Assembly: GCF_014700075.1 (NCBI RefSeq)
Contig: NZ_JACXBU010000006.1
Location: 62,001 to 126,000, forward strand
Length of the DNA stretch: 64,000 nt
Direction: 5' to 3'
Source: Pseudomonas sp. JM0905a
Lineage (GTDB): Bacteria; Pseudomonadota; Gammaproteobacteria; Pseudomonadales; Pseudomonadaceae
Every line of letters starts with the position of its first letter. Position 1 is the first letter of the stretch. A program made the translations under genes and the position numbers. Positions 1 to 7,995 of the stretch are shown here, one piece after another. The notes below the pieces were generated by a model. It was not told where the DNA came from. It did not search any database and worked only from the letters and a program-made list of their open reading frames with translations.

Positions 1-983
1 AGGCGTTGCTGGTTCCACGGCCAGAGCAGGGCTTCGGCGGGGTGCCAGAGGTCGCCGCGGGCATGCAGGCGTCCGCTGTGTGCGGCGTGCTGGTGAACCT
101 GCTGCTGCAGCTCGTCCAGCGGCACCTTCATGAACAATCCGGTGAGACGCTGCCAGCGCAAGCTGTGTCCATCTCCCCAGCCGACATGAGCGGAAACCGC
201 AAGGCCATTCGCCAGCAGGACGGTATTGCCGGGCTGGGTCAGCCAGCGACTCAGGGCGGGGTCGGCGTCCAACTGCTGCGTTTGTTGCAGCGGATGTCCG
301 TTGTCGCGGGCAATGTGCAGGGCCTTGACCAGCATGCGGCGGTCGTCGCTCAGCAGGCGATAGCCCTGGATGATCCAGTCGGGCAGCTTCCAGTGCTCGG
401 CGAGGGCCCGGCAGAGGCGCAACAACGGGACGCCGAGCAGTTCGCGTTCGACCTTGGCAGCCGGTTCACCCCCACCCAATACGCGCTTCTCCCAGGTATC
501 GAACAGCTCCGGGTGGCTGGCCAGCAGCGGCCAGAGGGGGGAGAGGAACAGCAGGCTGCACCAGTGGATTTCCTGCCAGAGGCGCGCCAGCCGGGCGGCG
601 AACAGGCCGTTGGCCTGCTGCGCCGCGTGCTGGCTGATCAGTTGCAGTTGACGCAGGGACTGCGGGATGTCGTCCTCGGGGACGGCGGGCAGGCGATTGA
701 GCAGGACTTCCGCGCGCTTCAGCCCCAGGCGGCTGAGGGCGACTTCCAGGCTTTCCGCCGGACTGCTCAGCATGTTGCCGGCGGCATTGGCCTCGCGCAG
801 CAGGCTCAGGGCGAGGGCGGGGCTGTCTTGGGTCAGGTCGGCGATATCGCGCAGGGAGCGGCGGCTGTCACCCAAAGCGCGGCGGACTTTTTCATGAGCG
901 GCGGCGGGGACGGGCAGACGCACCCCATCGAGATGCTTGATCCAGCTGTCGAGACTGCGTGGCACGGGCTTTGCGGTTGACAT
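1..983 (-). CDS. HDOD-domain protein, 3' end beyond left edge
   Basis: The reverse strand is open from an ATG at 983 to the window edge (at least 327 residues, no stop seen), so the C-terminus is missing. Residues about 40-110 read as the start of an HDOD domain: a helical stretch with DSPALALSLLREANAAG followed by SLEVALSRLGLKRAEVLL, the usual 'N-x-A ... AI..LG' pattern. HDOD proteins are HD-related but usually lack metal ligands and act as signalling adaptors. No HD dyad or other enzymatic motif is visible in the part present. The gene is divergent from motA with about 117 bp between the starts. The same position next to motAB is held by a hypothetical protein in P. aeruginosa (from memory PA4955). 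Function is not known. The SD before the ATG is weak. Confidence 0.7.
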   Translation of the reverse strand, partial: MSTAKPVPRSLDSWIKHLDGVRLPVPAAAHEKVRRALGDSRRSLRDIADLTQDSPALALSLLREANAAGNMLSSPAESLEVALSRLGLKRAEVLLNRLPAVPEDDIPQSLRQLQLISQHAAQQANGLFAARLARLWQEIHWCSLLFLSPLWPLLASHPELFDTWEKRVLGGGEPAAKVERELLGVPLLRLCRALAEHWKLPDWIIQGYRLLSDDRRMLVKALHIARDNGHPLQQTQQLDADPALSRWLTQPGNTVLLANGLAVSAHVGWGDGHSLRWQRLTGLFMKVPLDELQQQVHQHAAHSGRLHARGDLWHPAEALLWPWNQQR

Positions 984-1019
984 AGGGGGCCGCCAATCTG
1001 GCTTTTCGCCTGAACAGGC

Positions 1020-1046
1020 TATAGTCTGGCGCATATCTTCCGATAA
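1020..1046 (+). promoter_or_regulatory. Candidate sigma-28 (FliA) promoter for motAB
   Basis: TATA at 1020-1023, 15 bp, then TCCGATAA at 1039-1046. The FliA consensus is TAAA-N15-GCCGATAA, so 10 of 12 positions match with the exact spacing. It lies 55 bp upstream of the motA ATG. This is a motif match only. Confidence 0.4.
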
Positions 1047-1100
1047 TTAGAAGGGGCTCTTTTCATAACCCTTTCTACTGACTCTTCAAGCTTCCTTCCT

Positions 1101-1952
1101 ATGGCAAAAATCATCGGCATCATCGTCGTATTCGCCAGCGTGCTCGGTGGATACATCCTGTCTCACGGCAAGCTTGCCGCGCTGATCCAACCCTTCGAGG
1201 TGATGATCATCGGCGGTGCGGCGCTGGGTGCCTTCCTCCAGGCCAACCCCGGCAGCACGACGATGATCGTGTTCAAGAAGTCGCTGAAGATGTTCGGCAC
1301 CCGCTTCACCCACGGCTTCTATCTGGAAGTGCTACGCCTGCTATACGAAATCCTCAACAAGAGCCGCCGCGAAGGGATGATGGCCATCGAGGCCGACATC
1401 GAGGACGCCCCCGCCAGCCCCATCTTCAGTAAATACCCGGGCATCCTCAAGGATGAACGGATGACGGCCTATATCTGCGATTACCTGCGCATCATGTCCT
1501 CCGGCAACATGGCGCCTCACGAGCTCGAAGGCCTGTTCGACATGGAACTGGCCAGCCTGAAGGAAGAGCTGGAGCACCCGGCACACGCGGTCAACCGCAT
1601 CGCCGACGGCCTGCCGGGCTTCGGTATCGTCGCGGCGGTACTTGGCATCGTGGTCACCATGGCGATGCTGGGCGAAGCCGAGCAGGCTGCCCTCGGCCAG
1701 CACGTGGGTGCGGCGCTGGTGGGTACCTTCCTCGGTATTCTCGCGGCCTACGGCTTCTTCGGCCCGCTGGCGGTGTCCCTGGAACACGACGCCCGTGAGG
1801 AGCTGAACGTGTTCGAGGCCATCAAGGCCTGTCTGGTGGCCTCGGCTTCCGGCATGCCACCGTCGCTGGCGGTGGAGTTCGGCCGCAAGACGCTGTTCCC
1901 GGCACATCGCCCGAGCTTCAGCGAGCTGGAGCAGGCCGTACGCGGCAGCTGA
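1101..1952 (+). CDS. motA: Flagellar motor stator protein MotA
   Basis: Inner-membrane proton-channel subunit of the flagellar stator; with MotB it couples proton flow to torque on FliG. The 283-residue length is normal. The N-terminus MAKIIGIIVVFASVLGG is TM1, and PFEVMIIGGAALGAFL follows as TM2. The cytoplasmic loop carries the charged RREGMMAIEADIE stretch that contacts FliG. The TM3/TM4 part has the two conserved prolines in DGLPGFGIVAAVLGIV and AAYGFFGPLA. It closely resembles the P. aeruginosa MotA next to orn/rsgA, one of two stator sets in that genus. The stop is 10 bp before motB, so the two are cotranscribed. A FliA-like promoter lies at 1020-1046. Confidence 0.96.
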   Translation: MAKIIGIIVVFASVLGGYILSHGKLAALIQPFEVMIIGGAALGAFLQANPGSTTMIVFKKSLKMFGTRFTHGFYLEVLRLLYEILNKSRREGMMAIEADIEDAPASPIFSKYPGILKDERMTAYICDYLRIMSSGNMAPHELEGLFDMELASLKEELEHPAHAVNRIADGLPGFGIVAAVLGIVVTMAMLGEAEQAALGQHVGAALVGTFLGILAAYGFFGPLAVSLEHDAREELNVFEAIKACLVASASGMPPSLAVEFGRKTLFPAHRPSFSELEQAVRGS

Positions 1953-1962
1953 AGGCTGAGTC

Positions 1963-3015
1963 ATGGAGAACAACCAGCCGATCATCGTCAAGCGCGTCAA
2001 ACGCTACGCCGCCGGTCACCACGGCGGCGCGTGGAAGATCGCCTTCGCCGACTTCGCCACTGCGATGATGGCGTTCTTCCTGGTGCTCTGGCTGATGTCC
2101 TCGGCCACCCCGGAGCAGAAGAAAGCCATCTCCGGCTACTTCAAGGACCCCATCGGCTTCACCGAAAGCGCCAGCCCGTACGTCATCGACCTGGGTGGCA
2201 CGCCCACGCCCGCGCCTGATCGCACCTTGAACCCCGAGCTGAAGGACGCCCCCGACTCCCAGGAGTCGGCGACCGACTCCACGGACAAGACCCAGGTGGA
2301 CGCCAGCCAGGTGGAAACCCTGGCCGACCAGATCGAGCGCGAGCGCCTGGAACTGTTGCTACAGGAATTGCAGAACAAGGTCGAAGAGAACCCTGAACTG
2401 CGCAAGTTCAAGGATCAGATCCTCTTCGAGATCACCCAGGACGGCCTGCGCATCCAGATCATGGATGCCGCCAACCGGCCCATGTTCGACCTCGGCAGCG
2501 CGCGCCTGCAGCCTTACTTCGAAGACATCCTGCTGATCCTCGCCGAGACCATCAAAGCCGTGCCGAACAAGATCAGCATCAGCGGCCACACCGATGCCAA
2601 GCCCTATGCCGGCGCCGGCGACTTCGGCAACTGGGAGTTGTCTGCCGGTCGCGCCAATGCCGCGCGTCGCACCCTGATCGCTGGCGGCTACCCGGAAGAT
2701 CAGGTGGCACGAGTGGTGGGTTACGCCTCGTCGGCGCTGTTCGACCGCAAGGACCCGTTCAATCCGGTCAATCGCCGTATCGACATCATCGTGCTCACCA
2801 AGAAGGCCCAGCGCGCCATCGAGGGTGAGCAGGGCGACGGTGCCAAGCCTGAGGAAGGGCAGCAGTCCCCGTCGCCCGCCAGTGATGCCGCGCCGTCGGC
2901 TCCGGCTATCCCGGCGGGCGATCCGGCTGCGCCCGTGCAGCCGCGTGAGCTGCGGGAGAAGCTGAACATCTTCGAGGACGGCGTGCTGAAGATGGACCAG
3001 CCCAAGGGGCAGTGA
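1963..3015 (+). CDS. motB: Flagellar motor stator protein MotB
   Basis: Peptidoglycan-anchored stator subunit. A short basic N-terminus is followed by one membrane helix at about residues 26-46; Asp30 in KIAFADFATAMMAFF is the proton-carrying aspartate (Asp32 in E. coli). A plug/linker rich in acidic residues spans about 60-150. The OmpA-like peptidoglycan-binding domain follows at about 165-285, with ISGHTDAKPY and the NRRIDIIVL motif near its end. The last 60 residues are a low-complexity Pro/Ala/Ser tail. It is 10 bp downstream of motA and is closed by a strong hairpin at 3031-3057. Confidence 0.96.
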   Translation: MENNQPIIVKRVKRYAAGHHGGAWKIAFADFATAMMAFFLVLWLMSSATPEQKKAISGYFKDPIGFTESASPYVIDLGGTPTPAPDRTLNPELKDAPDSQESATDSTDKTQVDASQVETLADQIERERLELLLQELQNKVEENPELRKFKDQILFEITQDGLRIQIMDAANRPMFDLGSARLQPYFEDILLILAETIKAVPNKISISGHTDAKPYAGAGDFGNWELSAGRANAARRTLIAGGYPEDQVARVVGYASSALFDRKDPFNPVNRRIDIIVLTKKAQRAIEGEQGDGAKPEEGQQSPSPASDAAPSAPAIPAGDPAAPVQPRELREKLNIFEDGVLKMDQPKGQ

Positions 3016-3030
3016 TCCATCCGGAAAACC

Positions 3031-3057
3031 GAAAGGCCACGCAATGCGTGGCCTTTC
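3031..3057 (+). terminator. Terminator hairpin after motB
   Basis: Perfect 12-bp inverted repeat GAAAGGCCACGC / GCGTGGCCTTTC with a 3-nt loop, 16 bp after the motB stop. The descending arm ends in TTTC and is followed by TTA. Because the arm starts with GAAAGG it could work on either strand. Confidence 0.8.
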
Positions 3058-3221
3058 TTATGGTTGTGTCCCGTCTTGCCGCCGGCCAGTCAAGGCCCGC
3101 GACAGAACTTCCACCCGGCCCAGCGCCTCGCCGCTGGGCATGCGGCTGCAGGCTACCGCCGTGCGCAGGCCGCGTCAGGCTGAGTAATCGCCGTCCGTGG
3201 CGACTGCTGCGCGGCGCTCGC

Positions 3222-3815
3222 TCAGCCCGCCGCCAGGATGCTTGCCGGCAGCGGACAGTACGCATGGCAGATGGCTTCGACCGTCCACTCGGGGAATGCC
3301 GGGTCGAACCAGCGGTCGACCCAGCCCCAGTGGTAGGGGTGCATCAGGTATTCGCCATGCAGGTCACCCACCTCGGCGAATTCCTGCTGCCAGACGTGGG
3401 TCCAGCTACTGTCGGAGGTGACGCGGCCGAGTTGCCAGTTACGGATGCCCGCCATGTAGTTGGGCATGGCCAGCAGTTCGCGCTCCAGGGCCTCCACGTG
3501 GCTAGCCGCGACATCCGTACGCACCCGGAGCAGCAAGGTGCGCAGGACACCGCTGGTCAGGCCTGGTGCTCGGGTGCCGCCGCCGATTCGCCGATGGCCG
3601 AGCCGATCCACCCGCGCTACGCCGGGCAAGTCTTCAAGACTGGCCAAGCCTTTCCCGCGCGACTCGACGCTGAAGTCCCCCGCGCCCCAGCAGCCCGGCA
3701 AATTGCGGCCGCCGAAGGCGCCGGGATGGGACTGGCACCAGCGCACCAGGGCCTGCTCGAACGCGGGCTGGTCGGCATCGTCAGCGAGGTAAACCTGAGC
3801 GACTTCAGCCTGCAT
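3222..3815 (-). CDS. Dabb-like (stress-responsive alpha/beta-barrel) protein
   Basis: 197 residues. The C-terminal half (about 95-175) has the ferredoxin-like pattern of the Dabb family: LLLRVRTDVAASHVEALERE, a mid 'GIRNWQLGRV' strand, then WTHVWQQEFAEVGDLHGEYL and MHPYHWGWVDRWFDP. The N-terminal half (AEVAQVYLADDADQPAFEQALVRW) looks like a second, diverged copy of the fold. Such domains occur in small aromatic-compound enzymes and stress proteins, but no substrate can be read here. Its start lies inside the upstream unknown gene (11-bp overlap), which implies translational coupling. The gene pair is divergent from an AraC-type regulator and near an SDR gene. Family assignment is by pattern, not by search. 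Confidence 0.6.
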   Translation of the reverse strand: MQAEVAQVYLADDADQPAFEQALVRWCQSHPGAFGGRNLPGCWGAGDFSVESRGKGLASLEDLPGVARVDRLGHRRIGGGTRAPGLTSGVLRTLLLRVRTDVAASHVEALERELLAMPNYMAGIRNWQLGRVTSDSSWTHVWQQEFAEVGDLHGEYLMHPYHWGWVDRWFDPAFPEWTVEAICHAYCPLPASILAAG

Positions 3816-4146
3816 GATCGAACTCCCCCGGCAGCGGCAGCACCGCCTCCGCGTCAGTCAGGATGTGGCGCTGCCGCTGGCGGCAGAGACGGTCCAGCTT
3901 CGGCCAGACGGCTGGCGTCGAACCGGGGTTACCGCGCATCCGGTAATAGGCCGGCGGATCGGGTACCTGCCAGAGCAGCCAGAGCGTGGTGGACACACCC
4001 GGCACTACCACCGGCGGCGAGACCCAGCGGTTGAGCAGGTGCGGAATGGGTTCCGCCCGGCCCGGCAGCAATTCCTCGTCGAGCAGCGCCAGCACCTGTT
4101 TCACGTCGCTGGCGTCGAGGGTGAGTTCGTCAAGAAGGTGAATCAT
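3805..4146 (-). CDS. Conserved-looking protein of unknown function
   Basis: I do not recognise this 113-residue protein. The ATG at 4146 (MIHLLDELTLDASD) is chosen because an AAAGGG element lies about 9 bp upstream; an in-frame ATG further upstream would extend it to 138 residues. It starts with an acidic helical stretch, continues with NRWVSPPVVVPGVSTTLWLLWQVPD and ends with a basic KLDRLCRQRQRHIL segment. There is no signal peptide; one moderately hydrophobic segment is too short for a confident TM helix. Its 3' end overlaps the Dabb-like gene by 11 bp. The first 108 bp upstream form the shared divergent region with the AraC-type gene. Confidence 0.5.
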   Translation of the reverse strand: MIHLLDELTLDASDVKQVLALLDEELLPGRAEPIPHLLNRWVSPPVVVPGVSTTLWLLWQVPDPPAYYRMRGNPGSTPAVWPKLDRLCRQRQRHILTDAEAVLPLPGEFDHAG

Positions 4147-4253
4147 CGATCGGGCCCTTTGCCAAATTCGATGGACATCTTGCATGCTCATACCCGGTCG
4201 GACCGCTACCCGACCGATCACCCAACGCCATTAGAACGCTCAGGCTGGGCTGT

Positions 4254-5255
4254 ATGCCGCGATCCCGTTCCGCCGAAGTTCCACCCGCCCCGGGCCTTGG
4301 TACCCGGCTGCTGGACGAGTTGCGCCGCAGCGGTGCCGACAGCGCGGCAATGGCCGACGCGGCCGGGCACCTTTCCGCCGGTGCATTCGCCACGCTGTAC
4401 CGTTCGGCCATCGAGCACCTGGAGGCCCAGGTTGCTCAGGGCGACGGCCACCCACCGATGCGCAAGCGCGAGGTGGACCTGCTCTGCCGCTGTCTGCTGA
4501 GCTGCCGGACCCTGGCCGATGCCATCCACTGCGCCGCCGACTTCTGCGCGATGCTGAACCCGCGAGCGGGGGCGTTGAGCCTTTCCACCGATCAGGGTGC
4601 CGCGGTTTTTCGCATGGACTCGCTGCGCCGCCGGCACAGCCCGGCGGCCTGCCTGGTGGATGTCACCGGGCTGCTCTTCTACCAGCGCTTGTTCACCTGG
4701 CTGATCGGCGAGCCCATACGCCCGCTGCGCAACTTTCTCGGCCATCCGAACCGCGAGGACGCCATTCCCTTCCTCAGCCTGTTCGACCGCCCCGTGGAGG
4801 TCGGGCAACCGACCTACGGCTTCGTCTTCGACGCCGCGCTGCTGGCGCGTCCGGTGCGGCGCCGGCCTGCGGAGCTCGAGGCCTTCCTGGTGGACTTCCC
4901 CTTTCGTCTGGCGGCTGGCGAGCCGGCCTCGCAGGTTCCGCTGGCCCAGCAGGTGCGCAGTTTCATCGATGCCGCCCTGGCGCGCCAGGCGCCGCTGCCG
5001 ACCCAGCAGGAACTCGGCGCCGCGCTGTCCCTCAGCGTGGCCACGCTGCGCCGCCGGCTGCACGCCGAAGGCACTGGCTACCGCGCCCTGCGCGAGGCCT
5101 GCCTGCTGGAAGCGGCGAAACATTACCTGCGCAATACCGAGTGGCCCATCGAGCGGGTAGCCGGTTATCTGGGGTTCAGCAACGCCGCCGCGATGCGCCG
5201 TGCGATGGTGCGGCTGACGGGCCATCCACCCAGCCGTTACCGAAACGCGCAGTGA
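4254..5255 (+). CDS. AraC-family transcriptional regulator
   Basis: 333 residues with the layout of OruR/ArgR-like AraC proteins. The N-terminal about 200 residues match the 'arabinose-binding N-term' type (HPPMRKREVDLLCRCLLSCRTLADAI, then the FxLF ... RPVEVGQPTYGFVFDAALL region). The C-terminal AraC DNA-binding domain is at about 235-330, with helix-turn-helix one in LGAALSLSVATLRRRLHAEG and helix-turn-helix two in PIERVAGYLGFSNAAAMRRAMVRLTG, then PSRYR. It is divergent from the unknown/Dabb gene pair and 93 bp upstream of the SDR gene, so both units are likely targets. The inducer is unknown. Confidence 0.85.
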   Translation: MPRSRSAEVPPAPGLGTRLLDELRRSGADSAAMADAAGHLSAGAFATLYRSAIEHLEAQVAQGDGHPPMRKREVDLLCRCLLSCRTLADAIHCAADFCAMLNPRAGALSLSTDQGAAVFRMDSLRRRHSPAACLVDVTGLLFYQRLFTWLIGEPIRPLRNFLGHPNREDAIPFLSLFDRPVEVGQPTYGFVFDAALLARPVRRRPAELEAFLVDFPFRLAAGEPASQVPLAQQVRSFIDAALARQAPLPTQQELGAALSLSVATLRRRLHAEGTGYRALREACLLEAAKHYLRNTEWPIERVAGYLGFSNAAAMRRAMVRLTGHPPSRYRNAQ

Positions 5256-5348
5256 GCGATCCGGTAGCGCGTGTTGAGTGACAGGGCGACGGTTGTCCGC
5301 AGGCGGACCTCACACAATCGGTTCATCCAACCCCTGAGGAGATGAACC

Positions 5349-6224
5349 ATGTCCCATCCCCGCAAGCCCGAACTCGCCGGCAAGGTCGCACTGGTGACCG
5401 GTGCCAGCCGCGGCATCGGCCGCGCCATCGCCCAGCGTCTCGCCTCCGCAGGCGCCACTGTGGTGGTCGCGGCGCGCAGCCTGGAGCACTCGGCGAGCAT
5501 GAGCGGTACCCTGGCCGAAACGGTGGGCCTGATCGAGCAGGCTGGTGGCCGCGCCATCCCGCTCGCCGTGGACCTGTGCAACGCAGCCGAGCGCGATGCG
5601 CTGCCGGCCCGCGCGGCGCAGCTGGCAGGCGGGCTGGACATCCTGGTGAACAATGCTGGAGAGGCGGACTACAGTCGCGTGGAGGACATGCCGCTGGAGG
5701 TGTACGAACGCACGCTGGACCACTATCTGCGCATTCCCTTTGCCCTCTGCAAGGCTGCGATCCCGCTGATGCGCCCGCGCGGCGCCGGCTGGATAGTCAA
5801 CCTCGGCTCGGTCACCGCCCTGCCGCCGCTGAAACCCTACGACGACTTCGCCCGGGTAGGCGGTATCAGTGTCTATGCCGCGGCCAAGGCCGCTCTGGCG
5901 CGCTTCACCCAGGGGCTGGCCGCCGAGCTGGAAGCCGATAACATCGCGGTCAACCTGGTTGCGCCGAGTACCGCGATTCTCACGCCGGGTGCCGCCCGCT
6001 ATATCCCGACCGAGTACCCCACCGAGCGGGTGGAATACCTGGCCGAGACGGCGCTGGCGCTCTGTCACCTGCCTGCCCGGGAACGCACCGGACTGCTCGC
6101 CCACAGTCTGCACTTCCCGCTCTCCGCCGGGCTGACCGTCCACTCCCTGGACGGTGTCGAGACCTTGCCGGCGCCCGTTCTCCCGCCCTATGCGCATCCC
6201 GGTATCGAGGCCGTGTCGGGCTGA
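5349..6224 (+). CDS. Short-chain dehydrogenase/reductase
   Basis: 291 residues, classical SDR size plus a short tail. The Rossmann dinucleotide motif TGASRGIGRAIA is at about residues 18-29, the structural NNAG motif follows, and the catalytic set is Ser in NLGSVTALPP with Tyr and Lys in SVYAAAKAAL. About 15 residues are inserted between Ser and Tyr (KPYDDFARVGG), longer than usual. The VVAARS that follows the first beta-strand suggests NADP(H), which is an inference. GAGGAG lies 8 bp before the ATG. It is the last gene of the accessory module between motB and rsgA, and a hairpin at 6246-6269 follows. The substrate is unknown. Confidence 0.85.
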   Translation: MSHPRKPELAGKVALVTGASRGIGRAIAQRLASAGATVVVAARSLEHSASMSGTLAETVGLIEQAGGRAIPLAVDLCNAAERDALPARAAQLAGGLDILVNNAGEADYSRVEDMPLEVYERTLDHYLRIPFALCKAAIPLMRPRGAGWIVNLGSVTALPPLKPYDDFARVGGISVYAAAKAALARFTQGLAAELEADNIAVNLVAPSTAILTPGAARYIPTEYPTERVEYLAETALALCHLPARERTGLLAHSLHFPLSAGLTVHSLDGVETLPAPVLPPYAHPGIEAVSG

Positions 6225-6245
6225 CGCCAAGCGGATGCCGAGCAG

Positions 6246-6269
6246 AAGCCGCGCTTTACGCGGCTTTTG
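6246..6269. terminator. Bidirectional terminator between SDR gene and rsgA
   Basis: AAGCCGCG / CGCGGCTT stem (8 bp, 5-nt loop) followed on the + strand by TTTTGC. It lies between two convergent genes. Confidence 0.65.
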
Positions 6270-6290
6270 CATTGCCGGGCGACTGCCGGC

Positions 6291-7322
6291 TCAGTATTCG
6301 TCCGCGGGCAGGCTGGAAAGGATGTGCCGGTAGCTCGCCATCCGTTGCGGATGCACGCGGCCATCCTCCAGGGCCTTGAGCAGGGCGCAGCCCGGTTCGC
6401 GGTCGTGCTTGCAATCGCGGAAGCGGCAGGTCCCCAGCAGTTCATTGAACTCGATGAAGCCGGCTTCGACGTCATTGCGGCTGACGTGGCCCAGGCCGAA
6501 TTCGCGGATACCGGGGGAGTCGATCAGCTCGCCGCCGCCCGGGAAGTGGAACAGGCGCGCGGTGGTGGTGGTGTGGGTGCCTTTGCCGGTGAGTTCGGAA
6601 AGAGCGCCGACGCGGGTGTCCACCCCCGGCAATAGGCTGTTGACCAGCGACGACTTGCCCACCCCGGACTGGCCGACGAAGACGCTGATATGGCCGTCGA
6701 GCCTGGCCATCAGGTCCTCCATTCCGCCGCCCTGGCGTGCCGAGACTTCCAGCAGCGGGTAGCCCAGCTGTCGGTAGACCCCGAGCAGTTCGTCGAGCAT
6801 GGCGCCGTTCTCGTCATCCACCAGGTCGGCCTTGTTCAGCAGCAGCAGCGGGTGGATGCCCGCGTGCTCGGCTGCCACCAGGTAGCGGTCGATCAGATTG
6901 GCGTGGGGATGGGGCAGGGGCGCGAAGACGATGACGATCTGATCGACGTTGGCCGCCACCGGCTTGAGCACGCCGCGCATGTCCGGGCGGCAAAGCTCCG
7001 AGCTGCGCGGCAACTGGGCGACGATCACCCCGCTGCCCTGGGCGCCGGCGCGCCAGACCACGCGGTCGCCGGTAACCAGCGGCGGCAGGTTGGCGCGCAG
7101 GTGGCAGCGCATGATCTGGCCAGACAGATCGCCTTCCAGGGCCTCGACTTCCACCTGCACACCGAAGTGGGCGATCACCAGACCGGTCTGCTCCGGGCCG
7201 AGATCGCCGCCCTCGAGCTCTTCGAGCGCGCGCGTCTCCCGCTTGGCGGCGCGAGCAGCGCGTTCTTCTTGAATTTTCTCGATGCGCCAGCTTTGCCGGC
7301 GGGTCAGTTGGCGTTTGGCCAT
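6291..7322 (-). CDS. rsgA: Ribosome small-subunit-dependent GTPase RsgA (YjeQ)
   Basis: Late 30S-assembly GTPase. 343 residues: a basic N-terminus ([16 protein letters not shown]), then an OB fold at about 45-110. A circularly permuted G domain follows, with NKAD (G4) coming before the P-loop [17 protein letters not shown], then GTHTTTT and DSPG (G3). The zinc-binding C-terminal region shows [14 protein letters not shown]. All catalytic motifs are intact. It is divergent from orn with about 95 bp between starts, the standard arrangement in Pseudomonas. Confidence 0.97.
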   Translation of the reverse strand: MAKRQLTRRQSWRIEKIQEERAARAAKRETRALEELEGGDLGPEQTGLVIAHFGVQVEVEALEGDLSGQIMRCHLRANLPPLVTGDRVVWRAGAQGSGVIVAQLPRSSELCRPDMRGVLKPVAANVDQIVIVFAPLPHPHANLIDRYLVAAEHAGIHPLLLLNKADLVDDENGAMLDELLGVYRQLGYPLLEVSARQGGGMEDLMARLDGHISVFVGQSGVGKSSLVNSLLPGVDTRVGALSELTGKGTHTTTTARLFHFPGGGELIDSPGIREFGLGHVSRNDVEAGFIEFNELLGTCRFRDCKHDREPGCALLKALEDGRVHPQRMASYRHILSSLPADEY

Positions 7323-7417
7323 GGTGGGTCCGCTTGGAAAAAACCGCGCGAGTTTAGCACGCAGCCCGCAGTGGCAGCCTCTAAGCTAGAATGCGCGCTT
7401 CGCCCTGGAGACCGAAT

Positions 7418-7960
7418 ATGCAGAATGCCCTGAACCTGATCTGGATCGATCTGGAAATGACCGGCCTGAACCCGGACACGGACGTGATCATCGAGATGGC
7501 CACCATCGTGACCGACAGCGATCTGAACGTGCTGGCCGAGGGGCCGACCATCGCGATCCACCAGAGCGACGAGATTCTCGCCGGCATGGATGAGTGGAAC
7601 ACCCGCCAGCATGGCCAGAGCGGCCTCACCCAGCGAGTGCGCGAAAGCGGTATCAGCATGGCGGAAGCCGAGGCCCAGACGCTGGCCTTCCTCGAACAGT
7701 GGGTGCCGAAGGGCAAATCGCCGATCTGCGGCAACAGCATCTGCCAGGACCGCCGCTTCCTTTACCGTCACATGCCGCAGCTGGAAGCCTACTTCCACTA
7801 CCGCAACCTCGATGTGTCCACCGTGAAGGAGCTCGCTGCACGCTGGGCGCCGAAAGTGCGTGACGGAGTGAAGAAGAGCAGCAGCCACCTGGCGCTGGAT
7901 GACATCCGTGACTCGATCGCGGAGCTACAGCATTACCGGGAACACTTCTTCAAGATCTGA
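7418..7960 (+). CDS. orn: Oligoribonuclease
   Basis: 3'-5' exoribonuclease that degrades RNA dinucleotides, including pGpG, and so completes c-di-GMP turnover. 180 residues. The DEDDh motifs are all visible: WIDLEMTGL (Asp, Glu) near the N-terminus, the middle SICQDRRFL region, and [10 protein letters not shown] (His, Asp) at the end. The ATG at 7418 is chosen over an upstream in-frame ATG because [16 protein letters not shown] matches the family start and CTGGAG lies 8 bp upstream. Confidence 0.97.
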   Translation: MQNALNLIWIDLEMTGLNPDTDVIIEMATIVTDSDLNVLAEGPTIAIHQSDEILAGMDEWNTRQHGQSGLTQRVRESGISMAEAEAQTLAFLEQWVPKGKSPICGNSICQDRRFLYRHMPQLEAYFHYRNLDVSTVKELAARWAPKVRDGVKKSSSHLALDDIRDSIAELQHYREHFFKI

Positions 7961-7995
7961 ATTCCCAATCGCAGCGGCTTCGACCAGCTCCTGCC

